A stretch of 7,740 nucleotides of DNA from CAZUDI01 sp964618975 (GCA_964618975.1 CAZUDI010000093.1:1-7740); one strand, 5' to 3'; shown: positions 1 through 7,228, counted from the first letter of the stretch. A program made the numbers and translations. The notes: a model not told the origin generated them from the letters alone.

Positions 1-223
1 ACTTGCCGCAGATGCACTCGTAGCTCTTGATGGGTCCGAAGATGCGGGCACAGAAGAGACCGTCCCGTTCGGGTTTGAAGGTGCGGTAGTTGATGGTCTC
101 GGGCTTCTTGACCTCTCCGTATGACCAGGCGAGGATCTTCTCCGGTGAGGCCAGACCGATCCTCACTGCCATGTAGTTGGAGGGATCTTTCGGTTTCTCA
201 AAATAGCTGTACAGGTCTTCCAA
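1..223 (-). CDS. rpoC: RNA polymerase beta' subunit, N-terminal part (cut by window edge)
   Basis: Only the first 74 codons are in the window. They encode the start of the beta' subunit, which forms the RNA polymerase catalytic core with beta. The protein begins MEDLYSYFEKP and contains the family signature around residues 37-60 (GEVKKPETINYRTFKPERDG), followed by LFCARIFGPIKSYECICGK. Cys70 and Cys72 are the first two of the four zinc-ribbon cysteines; the other two lie outside. I chose the TTG at 223-221: it follows a purine-rich AAGGGGGAAGAGA, and no ATG or GTG lies between it and the rpoB stop. Met18 would remove the conserved N-terminal helix. The gene starts 24 nt after rpoB, in the same frame, with no promoter or terminator between them, so it is co-transcribed. 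The identification is secure; the exact start is likely but not proven. Confidence 0.96.
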   Translation of the reverse strand, partial: MEDLYSYFEKPKDPSNYMAVRIGLASPEKILAWSYGEVKKPETINYRTFKPERDGLFCARIFGPIKSYECICGK

Positions 224-247
224 TCTCTTCCCCCTTAGACGCTCTTC

Positions 248-3200
248 CTAGCCCCGCCCCTCGATGAGGGACATGTCCAGGCCAAGGCTCTTCAATTCGC
301 GCATCAATACGTTGAAGGACTCCGGGATACCGGGCTCAAGCTCGTGCTGGCCCTTGACGATCGACTCGTACATGCGGGTGCGGCCGGCCACGTCATCACT
401 CTTGACCGTGAGGAACTCCTGCAGCGAATGGGCGGCGCCATAGGCCTCCACGGCCCAGACCTCCATCTCTCCCAACCGCTGGCCGCCGAATTGGGCCTTG
501 CCGCCCAACGGTTGCTGCGTCACGAGGGAGTACGGGCCGATGGAGCGCGCATGGATCTTGTCATCCACGAGATGGTGCAGCTTGAGCATATACATGACCC
601 CCACGGTGACCTTGCCGTCGAAGGGCTCACCGGAGCGCCCGTCGTAGAGCACCACCCGGCCGTCGTCCGTGCGCTCCGCCATGCTCATGACCTCGGAGAT
701 GTCCTCTTCCGTGGCCGAATCGAACACCGGCACCGCGATATGGATACCCTCGTCCCTGATGGTCCGGGCAAGCACCAGGAGTTGTTCGCGATCCATCTTC
801 TCGAGCATGGCGTTCACCCGCGCCGAGGAATAGATCCTCCGGATCAGATCACGCAGCATATCCTCGGTGAGCTCCTCCGCCAGTTTACGCTCAAGGACCT
901 CCCCCAGGCCCCGCACGGCCCACCCGAGGTGGGTCTCCAGCACCTGTCCCACATTCATGCGCGAGGGCACCCCCAGCGGGTTGAGCACGATATCTACCGG
1001 GGTGCCGTTCTCGAAGAAGGGCATATCCTCTTCCGGAAGGATCCGCGAGATGACCCCTTTGTTCCCGTGCCGGCCGGCCATCTTGTCCCCCACGGAGAGC
1101 TTGCGCTTGATGGCCACATACACCTTGACCATCTTGTTGACCCCGGGCGGCAGATCATCGCCGGCCCCGAGCTTTTCGATCTTGGAGTCATACATCTTAT
1201 TAATAAGCTTCTTCTGGTGGTCCTGGCGCTGGATGGCCTGTTCCACGTCCTGCTCGAGGTCTTCGCCGTCCTTGATGCGGATATCCTTGAAATCGTCGAT
1301 GCTGATCTGATCGAGCATCTCCTTGCCCAGGGTCTGCCCGGTCTTGGCGATGACGGTATCCCCCAGGTGCGACAGCAGGGGGGCGGATAGCACCTTGCCC
1401 ACGAGCAGATCCTCCAGCCGCTTGCGCGCGGCGATGGTGATGATCCTAAGCTCGTCCTCCTGATCCTTTCTCAGCTCCTCGATCTCCTTGAGCTCGATCT
1501 GCAACGTGCGGTCATCTCGCTCGGTGCCGCGGCGGTTGAAGACCCGCGCCTCGATCACCGTGCCCTCGATGCCCGGGGGGACCCTCAGCGAGGTATCCTT
1601 GACCTCGCTGGCCTTCTCGCCGAATATCGCCCGCAGGAGCTTCTCTTCGGGGGAAAGTTGGCTCTCGCCTTTGGGTGTCACCTTGCCCACGAGGATGTCG
1701 CCGGGTTTGACCTCGGCCCCGATGCGGACGATGCCCGAATCGTCGAGATCCTTGAGGGCCTCTTCACCGGCGTTGGGTATGTCGCGGGTGATTTCCTCGC
1801 TGCCGAGCTTGACGTCACGTGCCATGACCTCGAACTCCTCGATGTGCACCGAGGTATAAAAATCCTCCTTCACCACGCGTTCGCTGATCAGGATGGCGTC
1901 CTCGTAATTGTAGCCGCCCCAGGGCATGAAGGCCACCACGAGATTGCGCCCCAGGGCCAGCTCGCCGTCCTTCGTGGCCGGTCCATCGGCGATGATCTGG
2001 CCCTTGTCCACGCGCTGCCCCTTGGACACGATGGGTTTCTGATTGAAGGAGGTGTTCTGGTTGGCACGCTTGAATTTGGTGAGCTTGTAGATGTCGATTC
2101 CCGTATCCTCGGGGCTCTCGCTGTACTCGTCGCTCATGAGCACTATGCGGTGGGCATCCACATCCCAGACCACACCGGGACGTCTGGCCACTACGCACAC
2201 CCCGGAGTCGCGCGCCACCACCTGTTCCATTCCGGTGCCCACAATGGGCGGCTTGGCAAAGAGCAGGGGCACGGCCTGGCGCTGCATGTTGGAACCCATC
2301 AGGGCCCGGTTGGCGTCGTCGTGCTCCAGGAAGGGGATCAGGTTGGCCGAGACGCTGAAGAGCTGGTTGGTGGCCACGTCCATGAGCGTCACCTGCTCCC
2401 GGGGCACGATCCCGTACTCCCCATTGCGCATGCGCACCCGCATGATATCGGCGATGATGCGATTGTTCTCGTCGGTAGGTTCGGGGGCCTGGACGATGAC
2501 CTCCTCGTCCTCTTCCAGGGCGCTCAGATAGCGGATCTCTTCCGTCACTACCCCATTCTTGACCACATGGTAGGGGGTCTCGATGAAGCCGAACTCGTTG
2601 ACCTTGGCATAGGTGCTCAGGGAGACGATCAGTCCGATATTCGGTCCCTCCGGCGTCTCGATGGGACAGATACGGCCGTAATGGGAGGGGTGCACGTCCC
2701 GGACCTCGAAGACCGCCCTTTCGCGTGTGAGCCCTCCGGGTCCGAGCGCCGAGAGGCGGCGTTTATGGGTGATGGCCGAGAGCGGGTTGGTCTGGTCCAT
2801 GAACTGGCTGAGCTGGCCCGAGCCGAAGAATTCCCGGATCACAGCGCTGACCGGCTTGGGGTTGATGAGGTTGTTGGGCATCATGGTCTCCACATCCTGG
2901 AGGCTCATGCGCTCCTTGATGGCCCGCTCCATACGCACCAGTCCAATGCGGTACTGGTTCTCCAAAAGCTCCCCCACGGAACGCACGCGCCGGTTGGACA
3001 TGTGATCGATGTCGTCCACGTGCCTCTCGGCGTGACCGTCCTTGAGCTCCAGCAGATACCTGACCGTGAGCAGGATATCCTCCTTGCGCAGAACCGTCAG
3101 GTCCAGGGGGGCCTCCTCGTCGGGAACGCTCAGCTTGCGGTTGATCTTCATGCGTCCCACGCGGGAGAGGTCGTAGTAGGAGGGATTGAAAAACATGTTC

Positions 3201-4384
3201 TCGAAGAAATGCGTCGCGATCTCCATGGTAGGCGGGTTCGACGGACGCAGACGCCGGTAGATCTCGATGATGGCATCGTCCTGCGACTCGATCCTGTCCA
3301 GCGCCAGGGTCCTGGTCAGTGAGGAGCTGAAGGATGACTCATCAAAGAAGATGGTCTTGACCTCACCGATCTTGGACTCGATGATGCGGTCGATGATCTC
3401 TCGTGTGAGCGTATCATTGGCGTCGGCCACCACCTCACCCGTGGACAAATCTACCACATCCTCGGCCAGGATCTTGCCCAGAAGATCGTCGGGTTCCTTC
3501 TCGATGGGCTCGATCTCCTTACCGAGAAGCTTCTTGATCGCTGTCGTGGTAATCTTGCGTCCGGCCTTGACCACCACCTCGTCCGAATCCTTGACCTTAA
3601 TGTCCGTCTCGGCCTTGAGGCCCTTGGCATGCTCGATGTCGATGAATTTAAGGACCTTGTCTCCCACGAACTCATAACGCTCCTGGGGGTAGTAGATGGC
3701 CAGGATCTCCTGATTGGAAAAGCCCATGGCCTTGAGCAACGTGGTGGTGGGCATCTTGCGCCGACGGTCGATCCTCAGGTAAAGAATGCCCTTGGCGTCG
3801 AAATCCAGATCGACCCAGGAACCCCGTGCCGGTATGATGCGGGCGGAATAGAGCACCTTGCCCCCGGTCTGCGCCCGGGCCTGGGTCTTGTCGAAGAAGA
3901 TGCCCGGCGAACGGTGCAGCTGATTGACGATCACCCGCTCGGTGCCGTTGATGATGAAGGTCGAGCTCTCGGTCATGAGCGGGATCTCACCGAAATAGAC
4001 CTCCTGCTCCTTGATGTCCCGGATACTCTGCGTCCCGGTCTCTTCGTCACGATCCCATACCACCAGTCGCACCTTAAGGGTCACCGGAGCGGCATAGGTG
4101 AGACCTTTCTGCACACACTCGTCGATATCGTATTTGGGCTCTCCCAATCGATACTCCACGAATTCCAGTGATGAATCTTCGTTGAAATCCTTGATCGGAA
4201 AGACGGATTTGAATACTGCCTGCAGTCCCACGTTCTGGCGCTTCTCGGGCGGAATATCGGCCTGCAAAAAGGTGCTGTAGGATATCTTGGGCAACTCGAC
4301 CAGATCGGGAATATCCACCAGCGTTTCCCTCTTCGCGAAGCTTCTCCGTCTCAATTCAGGACTGATAAGGATTTCTTTCATCAT
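248..4384 (-). CDS. rpoB: DNA-directed RNA polymerase subunit beta
   Basis: Full-length beta subunit, 1378 residues, 36 longer than the 1342-residue E. coli protein. It forms one pincer of RNA polymerase and contributes to the active site. Visible landmarks: the rifampicin-binding region at about 521-552, with Asp530, His540 and Ser545 matching E. coli D516, H526 and S531; the NYEDA motif at 826-830 (Glu828, Asp829); and GDKMAGRHGNKG at 1099-1110, whose Lys1101 and Lys1109 match E. coli K1065 and K1073, which contact the initiating nucleotide. Residues about 240-350 correspond to the first large lineage-specific insertion and about 950-1085 to the second. The C terminus ends DMSLIEGRG. The start is ATG ATG; the first (4384) is preferred because AGGA at 4397-4394 lies 9 nt upstream of it, against 12 nt for the second. 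The rifampicin-contact residues are those expected of a sensitive enzyme, but Thr532 replaces E. coli N518. The stop is TAG. Confidence 0.99.
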   Translation of the reverse strand: MMKEILISPELRRRSFAKRETLVDIPDLVELPKISYSTFLQADIPPEKRQNVGLQAVFKSVFPIKDFNEDSSLEFVEYRLGEPKYDIDECVQKGLTYAAPVTLKVRLVVWDRDEETGTQSIRDIKEQEVYFGEIPLMTESSTFIINGTERVIVNQLHRSPGIFFDKTQARAQTGGKVLYSARIIPARGSWVDLDFDAKGILYLRIDRRRKMPTTTLLKAMGFSNQEILAIYYPQERYEFVGDKVLKFIDIEHAKGLKAETDIKVKDSDEVVVKAGRKITTTAIKKLLGKEIEPIEKEPDDLLGKILAEDVVDLSTGEVVADANDTLTREIIDRIIESKIGEVKTIFFDESSFSSSLTRTLALDRIESQDDAIIEIYRRLRPSNPPTMEIATHFFENMFFNPSYYDLSRVGRMKINRKLSVPDEEAPLDLTVLRKEDILLTVRYLLELKDGHAERHVDDIDHMSNRRVRSVGELLENQYRIGLVRMERAIKERMSLQDVETMMPNNLINPKPVSAVIREFFGSGQLSQFMDQTNPLSAITHKRRLSALGPGGLTRERAVFEVRDVHPSHYGRICPIETPEGPNIGLIVSLSTYAKVNEFGFIETPYHVVKNGVVTEEIRYLSALEEDEEVIVQAPEPTDENNRIIADIMRVRMRNGEYGIVPREQVTLMDVATNQLFSVSANLIPFLEHDDANRALMGSNMQRQAVPLLFAKPPIVGTGMEQVVARDSGVCVVARRPGVVWDVDAHRIVLMSDEYSESPEDTGIDIYKLTKFKRANQNTSFNQKPIVSKGQRVDKGQIIADGPATKDGELALGRNLVVAFMPWGGYNYEDAILISERVVKEDFYTSVHIEEFEVMARDVKLGSEEITRDIPNAGEEALKDLDDSGIVRIGAEVKPGDILVGKVTPKGESQLSPEEKLLRAIFGEKASEVKDTSLRVPPGIEGTVIEARVFNRRGTERDDRTLQIELKEIEELRKDQEDELRIITIAARKRLEDLLVGKVLSAPLLSHLGDTVIAKTGQTLGKEMLDQISIDDFKDIRIKDGEDLEQDVEQAIQRQDHQKKLINKMYDSKIEKLGAGDDLPPGVNKMVKVYVAIKRKLSVGDKMAGRHGNKGVISRILPEEDMPFFENGTPVDIVLNPLGVPSRMNVGQVLETHLGWAVRGLGEVLERKLAEELTEDMLRDLIRRIYSSARVNAMLEKMDREQLLVLARTIRDEGIHIAVPVFDSATEEDISEVMSMAERTDDGRVVLYDGRSGEPFDGKVTVGVMYMLKLHHLVDDKIHARSIGPYSLVTQQPLGGKAQFGGQRLGEMEVWAVEAYGAAHSLQEFLTVKSDDVAGRTRMYESIVKGQHELEPGIPESFNVLMRELKSLGLDMSLIEGRG

Positions 4385-4414
4385 GCGAGCACTTCCTTTA
4401 TGGGTTTACATACT

Positions 4415-4443
4415 AATATAAAAGGGGGTTGGTATAATACCAA
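4415..4443 (-). promoter_or_regulatory. Candidate sigma-70-type promoter for rpoBC, overlapping the attenuator hairpin
   Basis: Minus-strand boxes TTGGTA (4443-4438, four of six matches to TTGACA) and TATATT (4420-4415, five of six matches to TATAAT) are exactly 17 nt apart. A second possibility is an extended -10, TGG followed by TATTAT (4442-4434), but that lacks a -35 box. Initiation from the first would fall near 4408 and give a short leader before the rpoB start. The same bases form the terminator-like hairpin, so the resemblance may be accidental. Treat as a candidate only. Confidence 0.3.
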
Positions 4444-4450
4444 CCCCTTG
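4417..4450 (-). terminator. Hairpin with U-rich tail between rplL and rpoB, probable transcription attenuator
   Basis: On the minus-strand RNA, AAGGGGUUGGUA (4449-4438) pairs with UACCAACCCC (4434-4425) across a UUA loop, giving ten contiguous pairs. With one bulged C at 4424 the stem extends by two A-U pairs. It is followed directly by UUUUAUA (4423-4417), so it has the form of a Rho-independent terminator. Because rpoB lies downstream in the same operon, partial termination is more likely than a full stop. In E. coli the rplL-rpoB gap also holds an attenuator that makes ribosomal-protein output exceed polymerase output. The structure is seen in the sequence; its partial efficiency is inferred from that parallel and from gene order. 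It could also be an RNase III processing site. Confidence 0.8.
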
Positions 4451-4471
4451 GTCACGCACTTTGTTCGGGGG

Positions 4472-4861
4472 CTACTTAATCTCCACGGTGGCCCCGACTT
4501 CTTCCAGTTTTTTCTTGGCCTCTTCGGCCTCTTCCTTGGAAACACCTTCCTTGATCGCCTTGGGGGCACCCTCCACCACCTCCTTGGCCTCCTTGAGGCC
4601 GAGGTCGGTCAGGGCGCGCACGACCTTGATGACCTGGATCTTCTGGGAACCCACGTCCTTGAGTACGATGGAGAACTCCGTCTGCTCCTCCGCCTCGGCG
4701 GCGGCTTCACCGCCCCCGGCCGGGCCTGCGGCCACGGCCGCTACAGGCGCGGCGGCGCTGACACCAAACTTATCCTCAAGTTCCTTGACGAACTCCGCTA
4801 GTTCAAGCACGGTCATATTCTCTATAAAGCTGACAACGTCTGCACGGGTAATTTCAGCCAT
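4472..4861 (-). CDS. rplL: 50S ribosomal protein L7/L12 (bL12)
   Basis: 129-residue stalk protein, present as multiple dimers on L10, that recruits and stimulates the GTPases EF-Tu, EF-G and IF2 on the large subunit. The N-terminal dimerisation and L10-binding domain spans about residues 1-34 (MAEITRADVVSFIENMTVLE). An Ala/Gly/Pro/Glu-rich flexible hinge follows at about 36-60, then the globular C-terminal domain at 61-129, with the factor-binding stretch IKVVRALTDLGLKEAKEVVE at 78-97. Length and domain order are normal. The start is ATG with AAGGAG at 4874-4869, 7 nt upstream, immediately after the rplJ stop; the two genes are 14 nt apart and probably translationally coupled. L12 is needed in excess over L10, which fits this strong ribosome-binding site. 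The stop is TAG, and the attenuator hairpin follows. Confidence 0.98.
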   Translation of the reverse strand: MAEITRADVVSFIENMTVLELAEFVKELEDKFGVSAAAPVAAVAAGPAGGGEAAAEAEEQTEFSIVLKDVGSQKIQVIKVVRALTDLGLKEAKEVVEGAPKAIKEGVSKEEAEEAKKKLEEVGATVEIK

Positions 4862-4875
4862 TTCTTATCTCCTTC

Positions 4876-5403
4876 TCAATTCTGTCCTTGATTCTTCTGC
4901 TCTTCGATTGCCTTGAGCACATAGACAAGCTGCCGCAACATGGCGGCAAACACCCCCACGAAGTTGGAGACCGGGGCGTTCATGGAGCCAAGCATCTTCG
5001 CCAGGAGCACCTCCCTGCCAGGCAACGTGGCCAACTCCTGGATATCCCGGACACTAAGCACCCTCTCGCCGAGCACACCACCCTGCACCTCGAGCTTGTC
5101 GTTCGCCTTGGCGAACGCGACGAGGGCCTTGGCCAGTGCCACCGGATCCCCCTGAGACAGGGCAATCGCCGTCGGACCGATGAAGAGGTCTTCGACCGCA
5201 TGTGCCGTTGTCTCCTGGATTGCACGCTTCAAGAGGGTATTCTTGACAACCTGATACGTGCCTCCGGCGCCCCGTATTCCGTCCCTGAGCTTGGTGATTT
5301 CCTCCACATTCAAGCCCATGTAGTCGGTCACAAAGAGTGCCGATGCACGCTCGATGTCGGCATGCAGTGTCCCAACCAGATCTATCTTCTCTTCTTTTTT
5401 CAA
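4876..5403 (-). CDS. rplJ: 50S ribosomal protein L10 (uL10)
   Basis: 175-residue protein that anchors the L7/L12 stalk to 23S rRNA. With L12 it is the expected autoregulator of this part of the operon, binding the leader RNA just upstream. The N-terminal rRNA-binding domain contains ALFVTDYMGLNVEEITKLR (22-40) and TYQVVKNTLLKRAI (49-62). The C-terminal helix, about 147-169 (NFVGVFAAMLRQLVYVLKAIEEQ), is the segment that carries L12 dimers. The start is TTG at 5403-5401. It is the only reasonable choice: an in-frame TGA lies four codons upstream at 5415-5413 and the N terminus MKKEEKIDLV is complete. The Shine-Dalgarno sequence is GAGGT at 5414-5410, 6 nt from the start. The non-ATG start may hold down L10 synthesis relative to L12 (inference). 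The stop TGA abuts the rplL ribosome-binding site. Confidence 0.97.
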   Translation of the reverse strand: MKKEEKIDLVGTLHADIERASALFVTDYMGLNVEEITKLRDGIRGAGGTYQVVKNTLLKRAIQETTAHAVEDLFIGPTAIALSQGDPVALAKALVAFAKANDKLEVQGGVLGERVLSVRDIQELATLPGREVLLAKMLGSMNAPVSNFVGVFAAMLRQLVYVLKAIEEQKNQGQN

Positions 5404-5522
5404 TGCAACACCTCACCCCTTTCTTTCTCTGTATTCGCTCCTGTCAATCGACATTTAGGGGTTTCCCAATCTCGGCGGGATATTAAGCATGGGTGCACCC
5501 GCTGTCTTTGACCAGGCTCGTT
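5404..5522 (-). promoter_or_regulatory. L10 leader RNA (ribosomal protein autoregulatory leader for rplJL)
   Basis: The untranslated RNA before rplJ contains the conserved L10-leader core: GACAGCGGGUG (5506-5496), then CUUAAUAU (5487-5480), then CCCGCCGAGAU (5479-5469). GCGGG (5502-5498) pairs with CCCGC (5479-5475). From knowledge of the family, this internal-loop structure mimics the L10 site of 23S rRNA and binds the L10(L12)4 complex, repressing rplJL when stalk protein is in excess. Downstream are a small hairpin UGUC-GAUU-GACA (5453-5442) and a possible six-pair long-range stem between ACCCCU (5462-5457) and AGGGGU (5420-5415). The latter abuts the rplJ Shine-Dalgarno sequence GAGGU, offering a route to translational control. 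No intrinsic terminator is evident here, so translational rather than transcriptional control is favoured. The outer boundaries are approximate. Confidence 0.85.
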
Positions 5523-5528
5523 TTCATT

Positions 5529-6233
5529 TTATTTCGATAAGGCCAGCGCCTCGGCCGGATCCAGTCTCACTCCGGGTCCCATGGTGCTCGATACCGCCAC
5601 ACCCTTCAGATAGGTCCCCTTGCTGGCCGCCGGCTTGAGTTTCTGGATGACCTCCAGTACCGCCTTGACGTTCTCGACGATCTTTTCCTTGCCAAAGCTC
5701 ACCCTGCCCACGGGGCAGTGGATGATGCCGGTCTTGTCCACGCGGAAGTCCACCCGCCCGGACTTCATGTCACTGACCGCCTTGGCGAGTTCAAAGGTCA
5801 CGGTTCCGAGCTTGGGATTGGGCATCATGCCCCGGGGCCCCAGAATACGGCCCAGCTTTCCCACCACGCCCATCATGTCAGGCGTGGCGATGACCTTCTC
5901 GAAGTCCAGCCAGCCTTCCTTGATCCGCTCCGCCAGATCGTCGCCGCCCACGTAGTCGGCGCCGGCATCCAGGGCCTCCTTCTCCTTCTCCCCCTTGGCA
6001 AAGACCAGCACGCGCACCTCCCTGCCCGTACCATGGGGAAGAACGACCGAGCCCCTCACCATCTGGTCTGCATGCCGCGGATCAACGCCCAGTTTCAAAG
6101 CCACATCGATACTCTCGTCGAATTTGGCGTAGGCGCTCTCCAGTACCAGGCTGAATCCGTCATCAATGGAATATTTCTTCTGAGGATCGACCTTGCCGCG
6201 CGCCTCAGCGTACCTTTTACCCCGCTTCGCCAT
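5529..6233 (-). CDS. rplA: 50S ribosomal protein L1 (uL1)
   Basis: 234-residue protein of the L1 stalk, which moves with deacylated tRNA as it leaves the E site. Family signatures are intact: MVRGSVVLPHGTG (58-70), the second-domain stretch LGRILGPRGMMPNPKLGTVT (127-146) that contributes to RNA binding, and VSSTMGPGVRLDP (214-226) near the C terminus. Length matches the usual bacterial size of about 230 residues. The start is ATG with AAGGAG at 6248-6243, 9 nt upstream and overlapping the rplK stop codon, so L11 and L1 are probably coupled for equal synthesis. L1 represses its own L11-L1 unit in E. coli through a site before rplK; I could not find a clear equivalent here. The stop is TAA, followed by the L10 leader. 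Confidence 0.98.
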   Translation of the reverse strand: MAKRGKRYAEARGKVDPQKKYSIDDGFSLVLESAYAKFDESIDVALKLGVDPRHADQMVRGSVVLPHGTGREVRVLVFAKGEKEKEALDAGADYVGGDDLAERIKEGWLDFEKVIATPDMMGVVGKLGRILGPRGMMPNPKLGTVTFELAKAVSDMKSGRVDFRVDKTGIIHCPVGRVSFGKEKIVENVKAVLEVIQKLKPAASKGTYLKGVAVSSTMGPGVRLDPAEALALSK

Positions 6234-6247
6234 TGTTTCACACTCCT

Positions 6248-6673
6248 TCAGTCAACGATTTCGATACCCATGCTTCGCGCCGTTCCCGCGATGATCCTGA
6301 GGGCACTGTCGAGATCCTTGGTGTTGAGGTCCTGCATCTTCTGCTGTGCGATCTCGGCCACCTGCGTCCTGCTCACCTTGCCCACCCGATCCAGCTTGGG
6401 ATTGGAGGCCCCCTTGTCGATACCGGCTGCCTTGACCAGCAGCGTCGAGGCGGGTGGGCTCTTGGTGATGAAGGTGAACGTACGGTCCGAGTAGACCGTA
6501 ATCACCACCGGGATGAGATATCCGCGCTGCTTATCGGTGGCCGCATTGAATGACTTGCAGAAATCCATGATATTCACCCCGTGCTGCCCCAGCGCTGGGC
6601 CTACCGGCGGTGAGGGTTTGGCCTCTCCTGCGGGAATATGAATCTTGATCTTCGCCAACACATTCTTCGCCAT
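6248..6673 (-). CDS. rplK: 50S ribosomal protein L11 (uL11)
   Basis: 141-residue protein at the base of the L7/L12 stalk. It binds the GTPase-associated region of 23S rRNA and, with that RNA, forms the thiostrepton site; it is also needed for RelA activation in species that have RelA. The N-terminal domain shows the proline-rich motif AKPSPPVGPALGQHGVNI (18-35), followed by MDFCKSFNAAT (36-46). The rRNA-binding C-terminal domain (about 75-141) contains KLDRVGKVSRTQVAEIA (93-109) and ends TARSMGIEIVD. Length is typical. The start is ATG with AGAGG 5 nt upstream. Only 16 nt separate it from nusG, leaving little room for a separate promoter, unlike E. coli, where rplK starts its own transcript. 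The stop TGA merges with the rplA Shine-Dalgarno sequence. Confidence 0.98.
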   Translation of the reverse strand: MAKNVLAKIKIHIPAGEAKPSPPVGPALGQHGVNIMDFCKSFNAATDKQRGYLIPVVITVYSDRTFTFITKSPPASTLLVKAAGIDKGASNPKLDRVGKVSRTQVAEIAQQKMQDLNTKDLDSALRIIAGTARSMGIEIVD

Positions 6674-6689
6674 GACTACCTCTTGTGAA

Positions 6690-7226
6690 TTATTTCTTGA
6701 CTATCTGCTCGAAGCTCAGCTCAACCGGGGTTGATCTGCCGAATATGCTCACCAGCACCCTCACCTTGCCCTTCTCGTTGATATCGTCCACCACCCCGTT
6801 GAAGTTCTGGAAGGGGCCATCGGTCACCGTCACCTCATCACCCACGGAGAACTGGCAGCGCAGCTCTTTGCCCTTGAGGCCTTCTTCCAGCTGAGTCTTG
6901 AGCGTCTCCACCTCTTCGTTCGGTATGGTCGACGGGGTGGAACGTCCTCCGACGAAGCCGGTGACCTTGGGCGTATCCATGACCACGTGCCAGGTCTTGT
7001 CGTTGAGGATCATGCGCACGAGGATATAACCGGGAAAGAATTTGCGGTTGACCATCTTCTTGCCCTGGGACGTGCTGGGCTGCTGTTCGGAGGGCACCAG
7101 GATATCCGCAAAGAAATCCTGCACATTGTAGGCCTTGATGCGCTCCTCCAAGGAGAGCTTGGCCTTGTTCTCGTAATTGGAGTAGGTATGTACCACATAC
7201 CACTTAAAATCCTTAACTTCTTCCAT
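6690..7226 (-). CDS. nusG: Transcription termination/antitermination factor NusG
   Basis: 178-residue elongation factor that binds the polymerase clamp, modulates pausing, and can contact Rho or ribosomal protein S10. The N-terminal NGN domain runs from about residue 8 (KWYVVHTYSNYENKAK) through KMVNRKFFPGYILVRM (57-72) and VVMDTPKVTGFVGG (81-94). The C-terminal KOW domain starts at about 127 (SVGDEVTVTDGPFQNFNGVV) and continues to SIFGRSTPVELSFEQIVKK. I chose the ATG at 7226-7224. The reading frame stays open 19 codons further upstream, but that extension overlaps secE, does not look like NusG, and the product would exceed normal length. GGAG at 7238-7235 lies 8 nt before the chosen start, inside the last secE codons. 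The gap to secE is 2 nt, so translation is probably coupled. The stop is TAA. Confidence 0.97.
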   Translation of the reverse strand: MEEVKDFKWYVVHTYSNYENKAKLSLEERIKAYNVQDFFADILVPSEQQPSTSQGKKMVNRKFFPGYILVRMILNDKTWHVVMDTPKVTGFVGGRSTPSTIPNEEVETLKTQLEEGLKGKELRCQFSVGDEVTVTDGPFQNFNGVVDDINEKGKVRVLVSIFGRSTPVELSFEQIVKK

Positions 7227-7228
7227 AC

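Noticed and set aside
344..1390. A 348-codon plus-strand open frame opposite the rpoB 3' part
   Set aside because: Same His/Leu-rich antisense composition and no family resemblance; it is a shadow of conserved rpoB codons.
1658..3322. A 554-codon open frame on the plus strand, antisense to rpoB
   Set aside because: The product is rich in His, Leu, Gly and Asp with no recognisable domain, as expected from the complement of a gene with G/C-rich third positions. rpoB is unambiguous on the other strand.
5491..5500. GGGTGCACCC palindrome as a protein operator
   Set aside because: It falls within the L10-leader core, where the GGG is already used in the conserved GCGGG/CCCGC helix.
5526..5531. 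TAAAAT at the rplA stop as a -10 box for a separate rplJ promoter
   Set aside because: No -35-like sequence is found at 16-18 nt upstream, and the bases are explained by the rplA stop codon.
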